A stretch of DNA of 64,000 nucleotides, from assembly GCF_000023825.1 (NCBI RefSeq), contig NC_013061.1:3782001-3846000 (forward strand), given 5' to 3'. The stretch is from Pedobacter heparinus DSM 2366. GTDB lineage: Bacteria > Bacteroidota > Bacteroidia > Sphingobacteriales > Sphingobacteriaceae. The notes under the pieces were generated by a model, which was not told the origin of the DNA, did no database searches, and saw only the letters and a program-made list of their open reading frames with translations. Positions within the stretch are counted from its first letter, which is position 1; each line of letters begins with the position of its first letter. Positions 1-8,584 of this stretch are shown here, piece after piece. Both the position numbers and the translations under genes were made by a program.

Positions 1-201
1 CAATGGCAGCCAGCCAATGCCATATTCACAATCGCCCTTTTTAAAGCTAAACAGCTTAACACCCCATGCATCAAAGAACAGGTAGAATTTCTCTACTTTA
101 ATCCCAAAGGCACGTGCCGCCAAAAAATGTCCCAACTCATGTAAAATTACCAATATTGATAATCCCAGAAGTAACTGGGCCGCCATAATCAATCCACTCA
201 T
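1..201 (-). CDS. rseP: RIP metalloprotease RseP (site-2 protease), N-terminal part only
   Basis: The first 67 residues of a membrane-embedded zinc protease are present; the rest lies beyond base 1. The segment starts MSGLIMAAQLLLG and carries HELGH (HExxH zinc site) inside the first hydrophobic helix at residues 21-25, followed by FGIKVEKFYLFFD, typical of the M50/RseP family. Family members cut transmembrane anti-sigma factors and leftover signal peptides inside the membrane. It follows dxr by 36 bases in the same direction; dxr-rseP is a common bacterial pairing. The ATG at 199-201 fits the usual family N-terminus. The PDZ domain and second catalytic motif are not visible here. Confidence 0.9.
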   Translation of the reverse strand, partial: MSGLIMAAQLLLGLSILVILHELGHFLAARAFGIKVEKFYLFFDAWGVKLFSFKKGDCEYGIGWLPL

Positions 202-237
202 ATTTTTATTTTAATGTTCTGTTTAGATGCTAAAATT

Positions 238-1389
238 CTATTTTGTTACTAATTGGTCTGCTAATATACGGGTATACTGATCTGTTTCTAAATAATTATT
301 CAGGCTGGGGCTCTCAATAAAACCAATATTATCCATACAGGCCTCAATTACATCACTCATTTGTAAAAACCCTATCCTGTCCTGTAAAAATGCACCCACT
401 ACCACTTCATTGGCCGCATTAATAATGCAGGGCATATTCCCTCCCTTCCGCAGCGCAGTATAAGCCAGGTCCAGGTTTCTGAATGTCTTTGAGTCTGCCT
501 GGTAAAAGTTCAGTTCAGGATAATCAATAAAGTTAAAACGCTTAAAATTGCTGCTTATTCTGTCGGGATAAGCAAGCGCATAATGGATTGGCAGTTTCAT
601 ATCAGGTAAACCCATCTGTGCCTTCATCGATCCATCGTTAAACTGTACCAGTGAATGCACAATAGATTGGGGGTGTACAATCACATCAATCTGATCTGCT
701 TCCAGTCCAAACAGCCATTTGGCTTCTATCACTTCCAGTCCCTTGTTCATCAGCGAAGCTGAATCAATTGTAATCTTTGCACCCATTACCCAGTTGGGAT
801 GTTTTAGTGCTTCGGCCTTGGTAACCCCCATTAAAAAAGAATGATCTTTCCCTCTGAATGGCCCCCCGGAAGCGGTAAGATATATTTTTTCGACCGTATG
901 GTTATTTTCGCCAACCAGGCATTGGAAGATAGCGGAATGCTCCGAATCTACGGGCACAATCTTCACTCCTTTTTCTTTTGCCAGACGTGTAATCAGGTCG
1001 CCCGCCACTACCAAAGTCTCTTTGTTGGCTAATGCGATATCCTTTCCTGCATTGATGGCTTCAATTGTAGGTCTTAAACCTACTGATCCTACGAGAGCGG
1101 TAAGCACCAGGTGTACCTCATCTAATGCTGCAGCTTCGCAAAGTGCTTCCTCACCAGCCAGCACTTTAATACCTGTACCAGAAAGTGCAGCTTTTACTTT
1201 TGCATATTTGCTTTCATCAGTAATTACCACCAGTACCGGATTAAACTTTAAGGCCTGCTCAATCAATAAATCAGTGTTGGACTGGGCAGTAAGTGCCAAA
1301 ACTTTGTACAGGTCAGGATTACTCCCGATTACTTCTAAAGCCTGTGTACCTACAGAACCCGTAGCACCTAAAATGGATATATTTTTCAA
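238..1389 (-). CDS. dxr: 1-deoxy-D-xylulose 5-phosphate reductoisomerase (Dxr/IspC)
   Basis: Cytoplasmic enzyme that rearranges and reduces DXP to 2-C-methyl-D-erythritol 4-phosphate with NADPH, the committed step of the MEP isoprenoid pathway. The 383-residue length is normal. Visible motifs are the N-terminal GATGSVGTQ nucleotide-binding loop, ANKETLVVAG, the metal/substrate motif VDSEHSAIFQ, ASGGPF, and the block HPNWVMGAKITIDSASLMNK with its flexible-loop and phosphate-contact residues. The start overlaps the stop of the upstream GH3-family gene by 4 bases (ATGA type), implying translational coupling. rseP follows downstream. Confidence 0.97.
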   Translation of the reverse strand: MKNISILGATGSVGTQALEVIGSNPDLYKVLALTAQSNTDLLIEQALKFNPVLVVITDESKYAKVKAALSGTGIKVLAGEEALCEAAALDEVHLVLTALVGSVGLRPTIEAINAGKDIALANKETLVVAGDLITRLAKEKGVKIVPVDSEHSAIFQCLVGENNHTVEKIYLTASGGPFRGKDHSFLMGVTKAEALKHPNWVMGAKITIDSASLMNKGLEVIEAKWLFGLEADQIDVIVHPQSIVHSLVQFNDGSMKAQMGLPDMKLPIHYALAYPDRISSNFKRFNFIDYPELNFYQADSKTFRNLDLAYTALRKGGNMPCIINAANEVVVGAFLQDRIGFLQMSDVIEACMDNIGFIESPSLNNYLETDQYTRILADQLVTK

Positions 1390-2918
1390 TTAATTCTCCT
1401 CTGTTCTTCGTCTTCAGGACGAGTTATAAAACTACTTAAGTCATCCGCAATCTTCCTGTCATTGGCCAGACGCGGAACTTTATTTTGTCCACCTAGCTTT
1501 CCCTGCACCTTCATATAGCGCACAAAAGCATCTTTTTGCAAAGACCGGATGATCAAAGGTTGCAATATTTTCCCTTCAATCAGGTCAAAATAATAAATAT
1601 TCTTTTTCTGAAGGGCTTCGTCTACCTTTTTACTAAAGGCGGCCATGTCTTCAGGGAAGCTGGCAAACTCTACAAACCACTCATGATAAGGAAGTTCTCC
1701 TTTAGGGGTATTTACCTGGGGGGCAACTGTAAATTCGGTAATGCCTACTCCCTCTTCATTGGCAACTGAAAGTAAGGCATGCTCTACTTCCTCACCAATC
1801 ACATGCTCACCAAAAGCCGAGATAAAATGTTTGATCCTGCCTGTTACCACAATTTTATAAGGATCTTTTGATACAAATTTCACAGTATCGCCAATCACAT
1901 AGCCCCAAAGACCGGCATTTGTATTCAAGATCAGTACATAATTTACACCTATTTCTACCCCGGCAAGGCTTAAACGGCTGGGATGGTCATTATAAAACTC
2001 ATCTGCAGGGATAAATTCGTAGAACATGCCTGCATCTGCCAGCAGCAGCAGGCCTTTATCGTCCTGCTTGTCCTGATAAGCAATAAAACCTTCCGATGCC
2101 GGATAAGTTTCAATAGCATCAATTTTACGTCCGATGCTTGCTTCAATTTTGGCACGATAAGGCTCAAAATTTACCCCACCATAAACAAACAGTTCAAAAT
2201 TCGGAAAAATGTCTTTGATCTTTTTACCACCGGAGCGCGCAGCCAGCCGGTCAAAATACATCTGTACCCATGGCGGAATTCCGGAGATCAGGGTCATATC
2301 CTGATGGATCGTTTCCCCCACTATGGCATCCACCTTTTCCTCCCAGTCCTCGATGCAATTGGTCTGATAAGAAGGAAGGCGGTTTTTCTGCAAATAAGCA
2401 GGAACAAGATTGGCCACAATACCCGACAAGCGGCCTACATTTATACCATTCTTTTTGGTCATTACAGGGCTACCCTGTAAAAAGATCATCTTGCCATCAA
2501 TAAACCGCACATTTCCGGTTTCATGCACATAGGTCAACAACGCATTTCGCGCTGCTTTAATGTGTTCCGGCATAGATTCTTTTGAAATGGGGATGTATTT
2601 TATACCCGATGTTGTTCCGGATGTTTTGGCAAAATACTGTGGTTTGCCCTTCCACATCACATCCTTTTCTCCGGCAACTACCCTGTCTATATAAGGCCTC
2701 AGTTCTTCATAATCCCTTATGGGAACCTGCTTTTTAAAATCTGCATAATCCTTTATCCCAGCAAATTTATGGTCTTTGCCAAAAGCAGTGTTTTTTGCAG
2801 CACCAACAATTTTAAGAAGGGTATCCTCTTGTGCTTTTATAGCGTTTTTTTTCCATCTGTTGATGCCTTTAATTACAAAGGCAGCAAATGGCTTGCTCAA
2901 TGCAGCTTTTAATCCCAT
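1386..2918 (-). CDS. GH3 auxin-responsive promoter family protein (acyl-adenylate/amide synthetase fold)
   Basis: A 510-residue protein of the GH3 family, which in plants adenylates carboxylates such as auxin or jasmonate and joins them to amino acids. The ATP-loop motif TSGTTSG lies near residue 105 and is followed by IKYIPIS, as in the family. Downstream blocks such as YPASEGF and VVTGRIKHFI match the second ATP-binding and hinge regions of the adenylate-forming fold. Bacterial members are common in Bacteroidota but their substrates are unknown. It sits 6 bases after a membrane-protein gene and overlaps dxr by 4 bases, so it is probably made in the same transcript as dxr and rseP. The substrate cannot be read from sequence. 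Confidence 0.88.
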   Translation of the reverse strand: MGLKAALSKPFAAFVIKGINRWKKNAIKAQEDTLLKIVGAAKNTAFGKDHKFAGIKDYADFKKQVPIRDYEELRPYIDRVVAGEKDVMWKGKPQYFAKTSGTTSGIKYIPISKESMPEHIKAARNALLTYVHETGNVRFIDGKMIFLQGSPVMTKKNGINVGRLSGIVANLVPAYLQKNRLPSYQTNCIEDWEEKVDAIVGETIHQDMTLISGIPPWVQMYFDRLAARSGGKKIKDIFPNFELFVYGGVNFEPYRAKIEASIGRKIDAIETYPASEGFIAYQDKQDDKGLLLLADAGMFYEFIPADEFYNDHPSRLSLAGVEIGVNYVLILNTNAGLWGYVIGDTVKFVSKDPYKIVVTGRIKHFISAFGEHVIGEEVEHALLSVANEEGVGITEFTVAPQVNTPKGELPYHEWFVEFASFPEDMAAFSKKVDEALQKKNIYYFDLIEGKILQPLIIRSLQKDAFVRYMKVQGKLGGQNKVPRLANDRKIADDLSSFITRPEDEEQRRIN

Positions 2919-2924
2919 AATATA

Positions 2925-3710
2925 TTAAACTATATTATGAATAATGTCAGGCTCGCCTTCTCCTTTATATTCACTCATCATTTTCCTGTAAGCAATGGTT
3001 AAGGCCACACTGGATAACGGAACAATGATAAAAGAACTCAAAACATTAATAAAGAAAGCTATAACCGGCCATTTCAGGTAACTAAAAAACAAGTACAACA
3101 CATGAAAGCCACCCAATACCAGCAACAGCAACAAGATCTTGGTAAAATTTCCTTTAGTGGTTGCCAGACTAAATTTAATGGATAAAAATGGGGGGAGGTT
3201 TTTATCAATGATAAAAAAAGGAAAAAAGGAAATTCTGATCCAGGTAATGAATATAGCGATAATCCCTACAGAAATTGCAATGTTTGTGATGATCTCCATT
3301 CTGATGCCTGTATAAATAAAAGGAAACGCGATCAGGATCACAATTGAATAAACCCCTATAATACACAGCATAAAATATAACATGGCCACCAAAAAACGGA
3401 TGATCTGTCTCCTGGTAGGAATGGTATTTACAATGCTCACATTAAATTCATCATCCAGCAGGTGGAAAATGTATTTAAAAAGAGAAAGGTTGATGGTAAA
3501 ATAGAACATGACAAAAAAGAAGGCCATCAACACACTTAGCCCCTTATTCACATCCTTCAGAAAAAATGCCATTAAACCCGATGCATTGGAAGTAATGAAC
3601 ATCAAAAAGCAAAGCGTTGCGATAGAAAAGTAATTTCTTTTGGTTACTGCCCATGCCTTGCCAATTGTTTCATTTACAGCAAATGTACTTTCCTTTAAAA
3701 ACTCAATCAT
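2925..3710 (-). CDS. polytopic inner-membrane protein, function unknown
   Basis: A 261-residue protein with about six long hydrophobic segments (roughly residues 28-50, 58-82, 105-135, 140-165, 190-212, 215-240). Its N-terminus (SIATLCFLMFITSN) and C-terminus (VALTIAYRKMMSEYKGEGE) are cytoplasmic-looking. I recognise no catalytic motif. The layout resembles the broad group of 'YihY/DUF975-like' helical membrane proteins, but I would not assign it. The start overlaps the upstream glycosyltransferase stop by 4 bases and the GH3 gene follows after 6 bases, so it belongs to the same operon. A role in envelope lipid or glycan handling is only a guess from the neighbours. Confidence 0.75.
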   Translation of the reverse strand: MIEFLKESTFAVNETIGKAWAVTKRNYFSIATLCFLMFITSNASGLMAFFLKDVNKGLSVLMAFFFVMFYFTINLSLFKYIFHLLDDEFNVSIVNTIPTRRQIIRFLVAMLYFMLCIIGVYSIVILIAFPFIYTGIRMEIITNIAISVGIIAIFITWIRISFFPFFIIDKNLPPFLSIKFSLATTKGNFTKILLLLLVLGGFHVLYLFFSYLKWPVIAFFINVLSSFIIVPLSSVALTIAYRKMMSEYKGEGEPDIIHNIV

Positions 3711-4675
3711 TGTTGTCTAAATACTACTCTTTTAATAAAATCCTGCATAAAACCTAAGCCATAAGCTGTTAGTTGTATAAACGCAGCAATAATACTCAAA
3801 AATGCAACCTTTAACGATTTATTAACCTGCCAGGAGTGAAAAAATATCAACATCAGGTAGATTAACAATATAAAGTTACATAAATACGCTAAAGGCCAAT
3901 AAAATATATTCATCAATAGGGTAAATATTACGCCACAGGTAAAAACAGCGGGAAAAAAATGGACCAGCTTCAGCTCTGCCGGAAAATGTTTATAAATATT
4001 TATCCTTGCCCTGCCAAAAAAATGGAGTTGCTTATAGAACTGTACAAAGCTGGTGCGTCTTTTATGATACACCCTGGCCCCCGGTATCAATCCTATTTTA
4101 AAACCATTTTCATGGATCCTGATGCTGTATTCGATATCCTCACCCAAGCGGGTCAGTATAAATCCGCCTACCTTTTCCCATACCTCTCGTGATACGCCCA
4201 TGTTAAAACTACGGGGGTGGAACTGACCGATATGTTTTTTATTGCCACGGATCCCTCCAGTTGTGAAAGGTGAAGTCATAGCATAACTGATAGCCTTTTG
4301 TACAGGTGTAAAGCTATCATGCGCCGCATCGGGCCCGCCATAAGCATCCAGCTGATGTTCATATAAATAGTCCCGCACCACTTCCAGGTAATTTTCCGGA
4401 ATAAGGCAATCTGAATCAAAAACAACAAAAAAATCGCCTTTAGCTCTTTCGAAACCATAATTTCGGGTGAAGCCCTGCCCTTCGTTGGGCTTAAAGAAAT
4501 ATCTTAGGTCCAGTTTATTGGCATATTTCGCGACAACAGCCCTGGCATCATTTACAGAACCATCTTCTATTACCAAAACCTCAAACTGGGTATAGGTTTG
4601 ATGGACCAGGGTGTTTAACAGTTCATCTATTTCCTGCGGACGGTTATAAAGAGGTATAATGATCGAAAAAAACAT
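3707..4675 (-). CDS. family 2 glycosyltransferase, membrane-anchored
   Basis: A 322-residue inverting GT-A glycosyltransferase. It begins with SIIIPLYNRPQEIDELL (nucleotide-sugar binding), has the acidic cluster VIEDGS, and the metal-binding D-x-D (FDSDCLIPENYL) near residue 92. GEDIEYSIRIHENG supplies the ED acceptor/base motif. Two or three hydrophobic helices after about residue 235 anchor it in the membrane. It lies 3 bases after a second GT2 gene. The pair probably builds or decorates a lipid-linked glycan on the inner face of the inner membrane. The sugar and acceptor cannot be told from sequence. Confidence 0.88.
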   Translation of the reverse strand: MFFSIIIPLYNRPQEIDELLNTLVHQTYTQFEVLVIEDGSVNDARAVVAKYANKLDLRYFFKPNEGQGFTRNYGFERAKGDFFVVFDSDCLIPENYLEVVRDYLYEHQLDAYGGPDAAHDSFTPVQKAISYAMTSPFTTGGIRGNKKHIGQFHPRSFNMGVSREVWEKVGGFILTRLGEDIEYSIRIHENGFKIGLIPGARVYHKRRTSFVQFYKQLHFFGRARINIYKHFPAELKLVHFFPAVFTCGVIFTLLMNIFYWPLAYLCNFILLIYLMLIFFHSWQVNKSLKVAFLSIIAAFIQLTAYGLGFMQDFIKRVVFRQQ

Positions 4676-4678
4676 GGG

Positions 4679-5635
4679 TTAGCCGATCTCCTTTTCAACC
4701 AGGTAATGGTTTCGCTCAGGGGCACTTCTGGAAACCAGTTCTGCCACAAAACCTGTTAAAAACAATTGGGAACCCAATATTATTGCAACCAGTGCGATAT
4801 AAAACAAGGGCTGGTCTGTGACATCCCGTTTTAGCGGGATCCCATTTGAAATGTGGTATAATTTCACGCCAATCAACCAGATGGCGAGAAATGTGCCGAT
4901 CAAAAAGCTCAGCACCCCCATTGTGCCAAAAAAATGCATTGGGCGTTTTCCAAATTTACCTACAAAAAATATCGACAAAAGGTCCAACAGCCCATTGATA
5001 AACCGGCTCATGCCAAATTTGGTTACCCCATATTTGCGTGATCTGTGCTCTACAACCTGCTCTCCGATTTTGGTAAAACCGGCCCATTTTGCAATAACAG
5101 GTATGTAGCGGTGCATCTCACCATATACTTCTATATTTTTTACAACTTCCTTCCGGTAGGCTTTTAATCCGCAGTTAAAATCGTGCAGGTTGTGAATGCC
5201 CGACATTCTCCGGGTTGCCGCATTGTATATTTTAGTAGGAATGGTTTTACTCAGCGGATCGTACCGTTTTTTCTTCCAGCCGGATACCAGGTCAAATTTT
5301 TCTTCCTTTATCCTGCGATACAATTCCGGAATCTCATCCGGACTGTCCTGCAGGTCCGCATCCATAGTGATCACTACATCACCCCGGGCAGCTTCAAAAG
5401 CCACATTAAGGCCGGCAGACTTACCGTAGTTCCTTCTAAATTTAATGGCTCTTACCGCATCGTATTCCTTTTTCAGTGCTTCAATAACGGCCCATGATGA
5501 ATCTGTACTTCCATCATCCACAAAAAGAATTTCATAAGAAAAGTTATTTTCCTGCATTACCTTGGCTATCCACGCGGTTAACTCGGGCAAAGACTCCTCT
5601 TCATTGTATAGGGGGATGGTAACAGAAATATCCAT
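4679..5635 (-). CDS. family 2 glycosyltransferase of the DPM1/GtrB type (polyprenyl-phosphate sugar transferase)
   Basis: A 318-residue protein with the GT-A signatures VTIPLYNEEESLPEL, FVDDGSTDSSW and MDADLQDSPDEIP (catalytic D-x-D region), plus HDFNCGLKAYRKEV, typical of enzymes that move a sugar from a nucleotide sugar to dolichyl or undecaprenyl phosphate. Two transmembrane helices follow at about residues 228-255 and 270-298, as in GtrB. It is the first gene of the minus-strand run glycosyltransferase-glycosyltransferase-membrane protein-GH3-dxr-rseP. A -7-like box lies 30 bases upstream at 5665-5672. The exact sugar is unknown. Confidence 0.88.
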   Translation of the reverse strand: MDISVTIPLYNEEESLPELTAWIAKVMQENNFSYEILFVDDGSTDSSWAVIEALKKEYDAVRAIKFRRNYGKSAGLNVAFEAARGDVVITMDADLQDSPDEIPELYRRIKEEKFDLVSGWKKKRYDPLSKTIPTKIYNAATRRMSGIHNLHDFNCGLKAYRKEVVKNIEVYGEMHRYIPVIAKWAGFTKIGEQVVEHRSRKYGVTKFGMSRFINGLLDLLSIFFVGKFGKRPMHFFGTMGVLSFLIGTFLAIWLIGVKLYHISNGIPLKRDVTDQPLFYIALVAIILGSQLFLTGFVAELVSRSAPERNHYLVEKEIG

Positions 5636-5664
5636 GTGTGCTTGTAAACGCTAAAAACCAAATG

Positions 5665-5672
5665 CAAACTTA
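5665..5672 (-). promoter_or_regulatory. putative -7 box for the glycosyltransferase-dxr-rseP run
   Basis: Read on the minus strand this is TAAGTTTG, a match to the Bacteroidota -7 consensus TAnnTTTG, 30 bases before the ATG at 5635. I do not see a good -33 TTTG at the usual distance, so this is a candidate only. The rest of the 228-base gap up to 5863 holds the opposing kinase promoter and nothing else I can identify. Confidence 0.4.
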
Positions 5673-5823
5673 GAGAAATTGTTCAAGCATTCTATTTTTT
5701 TGATGAAAAATGTCAACGGTCACGTTTGGTACAAGTAGCAAATACCATCACCATATTCAGCAATCTTAATGATTTCTTCCAGTATTATCAACGCCTGCTA
5801 TCCTAACCGGCTTTTATACCTTA

Positions 5824-5856
5824 TTTGCCATACCAGCTTATTTTTCCTATTTTTAC
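5824..5856 (+). promoter_or_regulatory. putative promoter of the hybrid histidine kinase
   Basis: TTTG at 5824-5827 (-33 box) is followed after 21 bases by TATTTTTA at 5849-5856, one mismatch from TAnnTTTG. Transcription would start close to base 5863, at the ATG at 5864. This supports the 5864 start over an in-frame ATG at 5825, which would lie inside the promoter. Confidence 0.45.
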
Positions 5857-5863
5857 AGCCCAA

Positions 5864-7981
5864 ATGAAGCCGAATTACACCAGACTCCTGGCCAGGAAGA
5901 TCATCCTGACATTCCTCACCATAGTGATTGTTCTTGCTATAGCTGCTCTTTTTGTACGCAACAACATTACGAGGCAACTGGCTGAAACTGCTGAGCTGGC
6001 TGCAAACATTAACCTGCAACTGAATCCGGAAGAAACATTACAGTTGCTACATCAGGCAGAAGACGATTTTCAGCAATCCCTTACCCACATTAATGGGCCA
6101 AAAACTTCCGATTATAAGTTTAAACTCGGCCTTGTATTTAATAAAATTGATACTTTATTAAAAATACATGCAGATACCAGTCAGCTAAGTGATGTACAAG
6201 CCATTCAGGTTAGACAATGGTACCAAAAAAAAATACAGTTATCTGACCGGCTGGTGGGCCTTAAACGTAATTTCGATTCTCTGTTAACTGCGTATGCGGA
6301 GTTCAATACCCGTGCCGACGAAAAAAATGCACCCATTATTACCAATAGGATAAAAACCAGCGAGAAAAAGGTTAAAGCCAATACAGATACCGTTAGCAAA
6401 GTGGTGCCGGTAGAACGAAAAGGATTGTTTGGCCGGCTAAAAGATGCCATTTCCAATAAAAACAATGATGGAAAAATATTGGAGATTAGTCACAACAACA
6501 GCACCAACACTATAGAAAACACCTTAAAAGAAATTATAGCTGTACAAAAAACGGAAAATGTTAAAAAACTGAAGCAACTGCAGGCCCATTACCTTAAGCT
6601 GCTGAGCATGCAGCGTGAACTGATCACCTTAAATGCGCACATCAGTAATGAACTGGAACGTATTGTGACTGATCTGAAGGAAATTAATTACAATATGGCC
6701 AGCGACCTCAAAACCATGGCCCTTAAAAATTATCAGCAGACCAGCACTTTGCTCAATAAATTTTACTTAGCCGCGCTATGCCTGATCATTCTGTTTGCCA
6801 TACTCCTTATTTTATTTATCACTCAGCTCAACAGGGCTGAACTGCTACTACGTGGTGAAAATGAAAGGGCTGTAAAAATTGCCCAGCAAAAAATGGACCT
6901 GCTACTCAATATGAGCCATGAAATCCGTAACCCACTTACAGCTATAAAGGGTTTTCTATACATCTTTGGCAAAACCAACCTGTCCGAACGACAGACAGAG
7001 ATGCTCGAATCCATCAAAAGTTCTTCTGATATGCTCCTGCGCACATTGAACGACACCCTGGATGCAGGTAAAATGGAAAACAGCGACCTGAAGATAGAAT
7101 GCGATCCTTTCAATCCGGATTATATCATCAACCAGGTGATGGAAAGCATGAGCTATAGTGCTGCAAAAAAGCAACTTGGCTTTCAGTATCATTTTAAAGG
7201 TAACAAAGAAGCTCTGGTACTTGGCGATAGTTTCCGACTTAAACAAATATTGGTCAACCTGCTTAGCAATGCCATAAAATATACGAACAAAGGTGGAATT
7301 ACCTTAAATGCTGAACTCCTTACCGGAGAAACCACTATGCTGCAGGTTGATGTAACAGATACCGGTGAAGGTATCAGTGCAGAACAGCAGGTAAACCTGT
7401 TTTCCAAATATTATCAGACCAGTTCTTCTAAAGAACAGATAGGAACCGGCCTAGGTTTATTTATCTGTAAACAGCTGGTAGAAATGCAGGGTGGCAAAAT
7501 CAGCGTAAAAAGCATTTCAGGCACGGGAACCACATTTAGTTTTTTTATTCCATACAAGAAAAATGAAATCGCTGCAGACCGGCAGGTGCAAGATCCGATA
7601 TCCCTGCTTAACGGGCTTAATATCCTTGCCGTTGATGACAATGAGCTGAACCTAATGTTCCTTAAAGTAATGATGGCCAAATGGAATGTTAAATTTCAAC
7701 AGGCTTCGAATGGCAGAGCAGCATTGGAAATCATCAACAAACACCCCGTCGACCTGGTACTTACAGATCTTCAGATGCCAGAATTGGATGGCAAACAGCT
7801 TTTATCGGCTATCCGTGCATTAGCTAAACCATTAAACCAGCTGCCGGTCATTGTGATCAGCGGAACTTCTGAACCTGCTGATGAGCAGTTACTTTTAAAA
7901 CAGGGGTTTTCAGGGCTGGTGGGTAAACCTTTCATCGAAACGGAATTAATTGCCCAACTGGTTAAGGCCTTAAAAACATAA
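5864..7981 (+). CDS. hybrid sensor histidine kinase/response regulator
   Basis: A 705-residue two-component hybrid kinase counted from the ATG at 5864. It has an N-terminal membrane helix (about residues 9-32), a roughly 265-residue helical, lysine-rich extracytoplasmic region, and a second membrane helix (about 300-322). The HisKA H-box SHEIRNPLTAIKGF has phospho-acceptor His352. The HATPase domain shows the N-box (NLLSNAIKYTNKGG), G1 (DTGEGIS) and G2 (GTGLGLFI). A C-terminal receiver domain has phospho-acceptor Asp635 (LTDLQMP) and a switch lysine in VGKPF. The sensing region matches no named sensor domain I know. No DNA-binding partner is adjacent, so the output is probably phosphorelay to a distant protein. 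An alternative start at 5825 adds 13 residues before the first helix. Confidence 0.93.
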   Translation: MKPNYTRLLARKIILTFLTIVIVLAIAALFVRNNITRQLAETAELAANINLQLNPEETLQLLHQAEDDFQQSLTHINGPKTSDYKFKLGLVFNKIDTLLKIHADTSQLSDVQAIQVRQWYQKKIQLSDRLVGLKRNFDSLLTAYAEFNTRADEKNAPIITNRIKTSEKKVKANTDTVSKVVPVERKGLFGRLKDAISNKNNDGKILEISHNNSTNTIENTLKEIIAVQKTENVKKLKQLQAHYLKLLSMQRELITLNAHISNELERIVTDLKEINYNMASDLKTMALKNYQQTSTLLNKFYLAALCLIILFAILLILFITQLNRAELLLRGENERAVKIAQQKMDLLLNMSHEIRNPLTAIKGFLYIFGKTNLSERQTEMLESIKSSSDMLLRTLNDTLDAGKMENSDLKIECDPFNPDYIINQVMESMSYSAAKKQLGFQYHFKGNKEALVLGDSFRLKQILVNLLSNAIKYTNKGGITLNAELLTGETTMLQVDVTDTGEGISAEQQVNLFSKYYQTSSSKEQIGTGLGLFICKQLVEMQGGKISVKSISGTGTTFSFFIPYKKNEIAADRQVQDPISLLNGLNILAVDDNELNLMFLKVMMAKWNVKFQQASNGRAALEIINKHPVDLVLTDLQMPELDGKQLLSAIRALAKPLNQLPVIVISGTSEPADEQLLLKQGFSGLVGKPFIETELIAQLVKALKT

Positions 7982-7983
7982 AA

Positions 7984-8013
7984 AAGCCCCCTTTCGAAAC
8001 AGAAAGAAGGCTT
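7984..8013 (-). terminator. intrinsic terminator between convergent genes
   Basis: Arms 7984-7995 (AAGCCCCCTTTC) and 8002-8013 (GAAAGAAGGCTT) pair with two mismatches around a 6-base loop. Read on the minus strand the hairpin is followed by a run of T, so it should end the DUF4199 transcript. It may also weakly stop the kinase transcript. Confidence 0.65.
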
Positions 8014-8032
8014 CCATAATAATTTGCATTAT

Positions 8033-8572
8033 TTATCGTACCGGTACCTCATTTTTAATAATGACAGCACCGATGAGGCTGGTTATCAAACCCATTATGG
8101 TATAGGTAATGGCTGCACCAAAACCAATAAAAAATACCATATACGACTTCATCATCTCTACTCCTCTTAATTTTTCTGTATCCCCACCTGCAGCTGTCCG
8201 GGCACTTTCTATCAAACGCTCATAAGCAGCAGGATCAAGAACTTTATAATAAAACATCAGTACTACAGCAATAAATAAACCGGCATAAGCAGCAACTTTA
8301 AAACCAGCAGAAAATGCAGTTTTAAAGGAAATATAATTTCCTAATTCCTTTTTATAATTGGTTTGCACATATATAATGGCCAGAATAAACGGAAGATAAG
8401 AAGCTACAGAGTAAACGAGTTTATTTGCGACAGAACTGTCCGGATTGTTCTGGTCAATTCCAGCCGCTTTAAATATATAGATCAGTATCAGAAAGTAAAT
8501 TGCATAAGCCAGTGCACTTTTAAAAGCCAGCGCATTGGGCGTTTTTGCCGTTTCAACATTTTTTTCTTGCAT
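8033..8572 (-). CDS. DUF4199 family membrane protein
   Basis: A 179-residue protein with about four hydrophobic helices (near residues 17-35, 52-68, 85-105 and 145-172) and a soluble loop around 110-140 (AAYERLIESARTAAGGDTEKL). The pattern fits DUF4199, a Bacteroidota family of unknown function often found beside dihydroorotase-like and glycosyltransferase genes. It is the last gene of the minus-strand run that starts with BatA or the L,D-transpeptidase, 12 bases after the acidic orphan gene. No catalytic motif is visible. Confidence 0.75.
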   Translation of the reverse strand: MQEKNVETAKTPNALAFKSALAYAIYFLILIYIFKAAGIDQNNPDSSVANKLVYSVASYLPFILAIIYVQTNYKKELGNYISFKTAFSAGFKVAAYAGLFIAVVLMFYYKVLDPAAYERLIESARTAAGGDTEKLRGVEMMKSYMVFFIGFGAAITYTIMGLITSLIGAVIIKNEVPVR

Positions 8573-8584
8573 TTCGGTAAGTAT

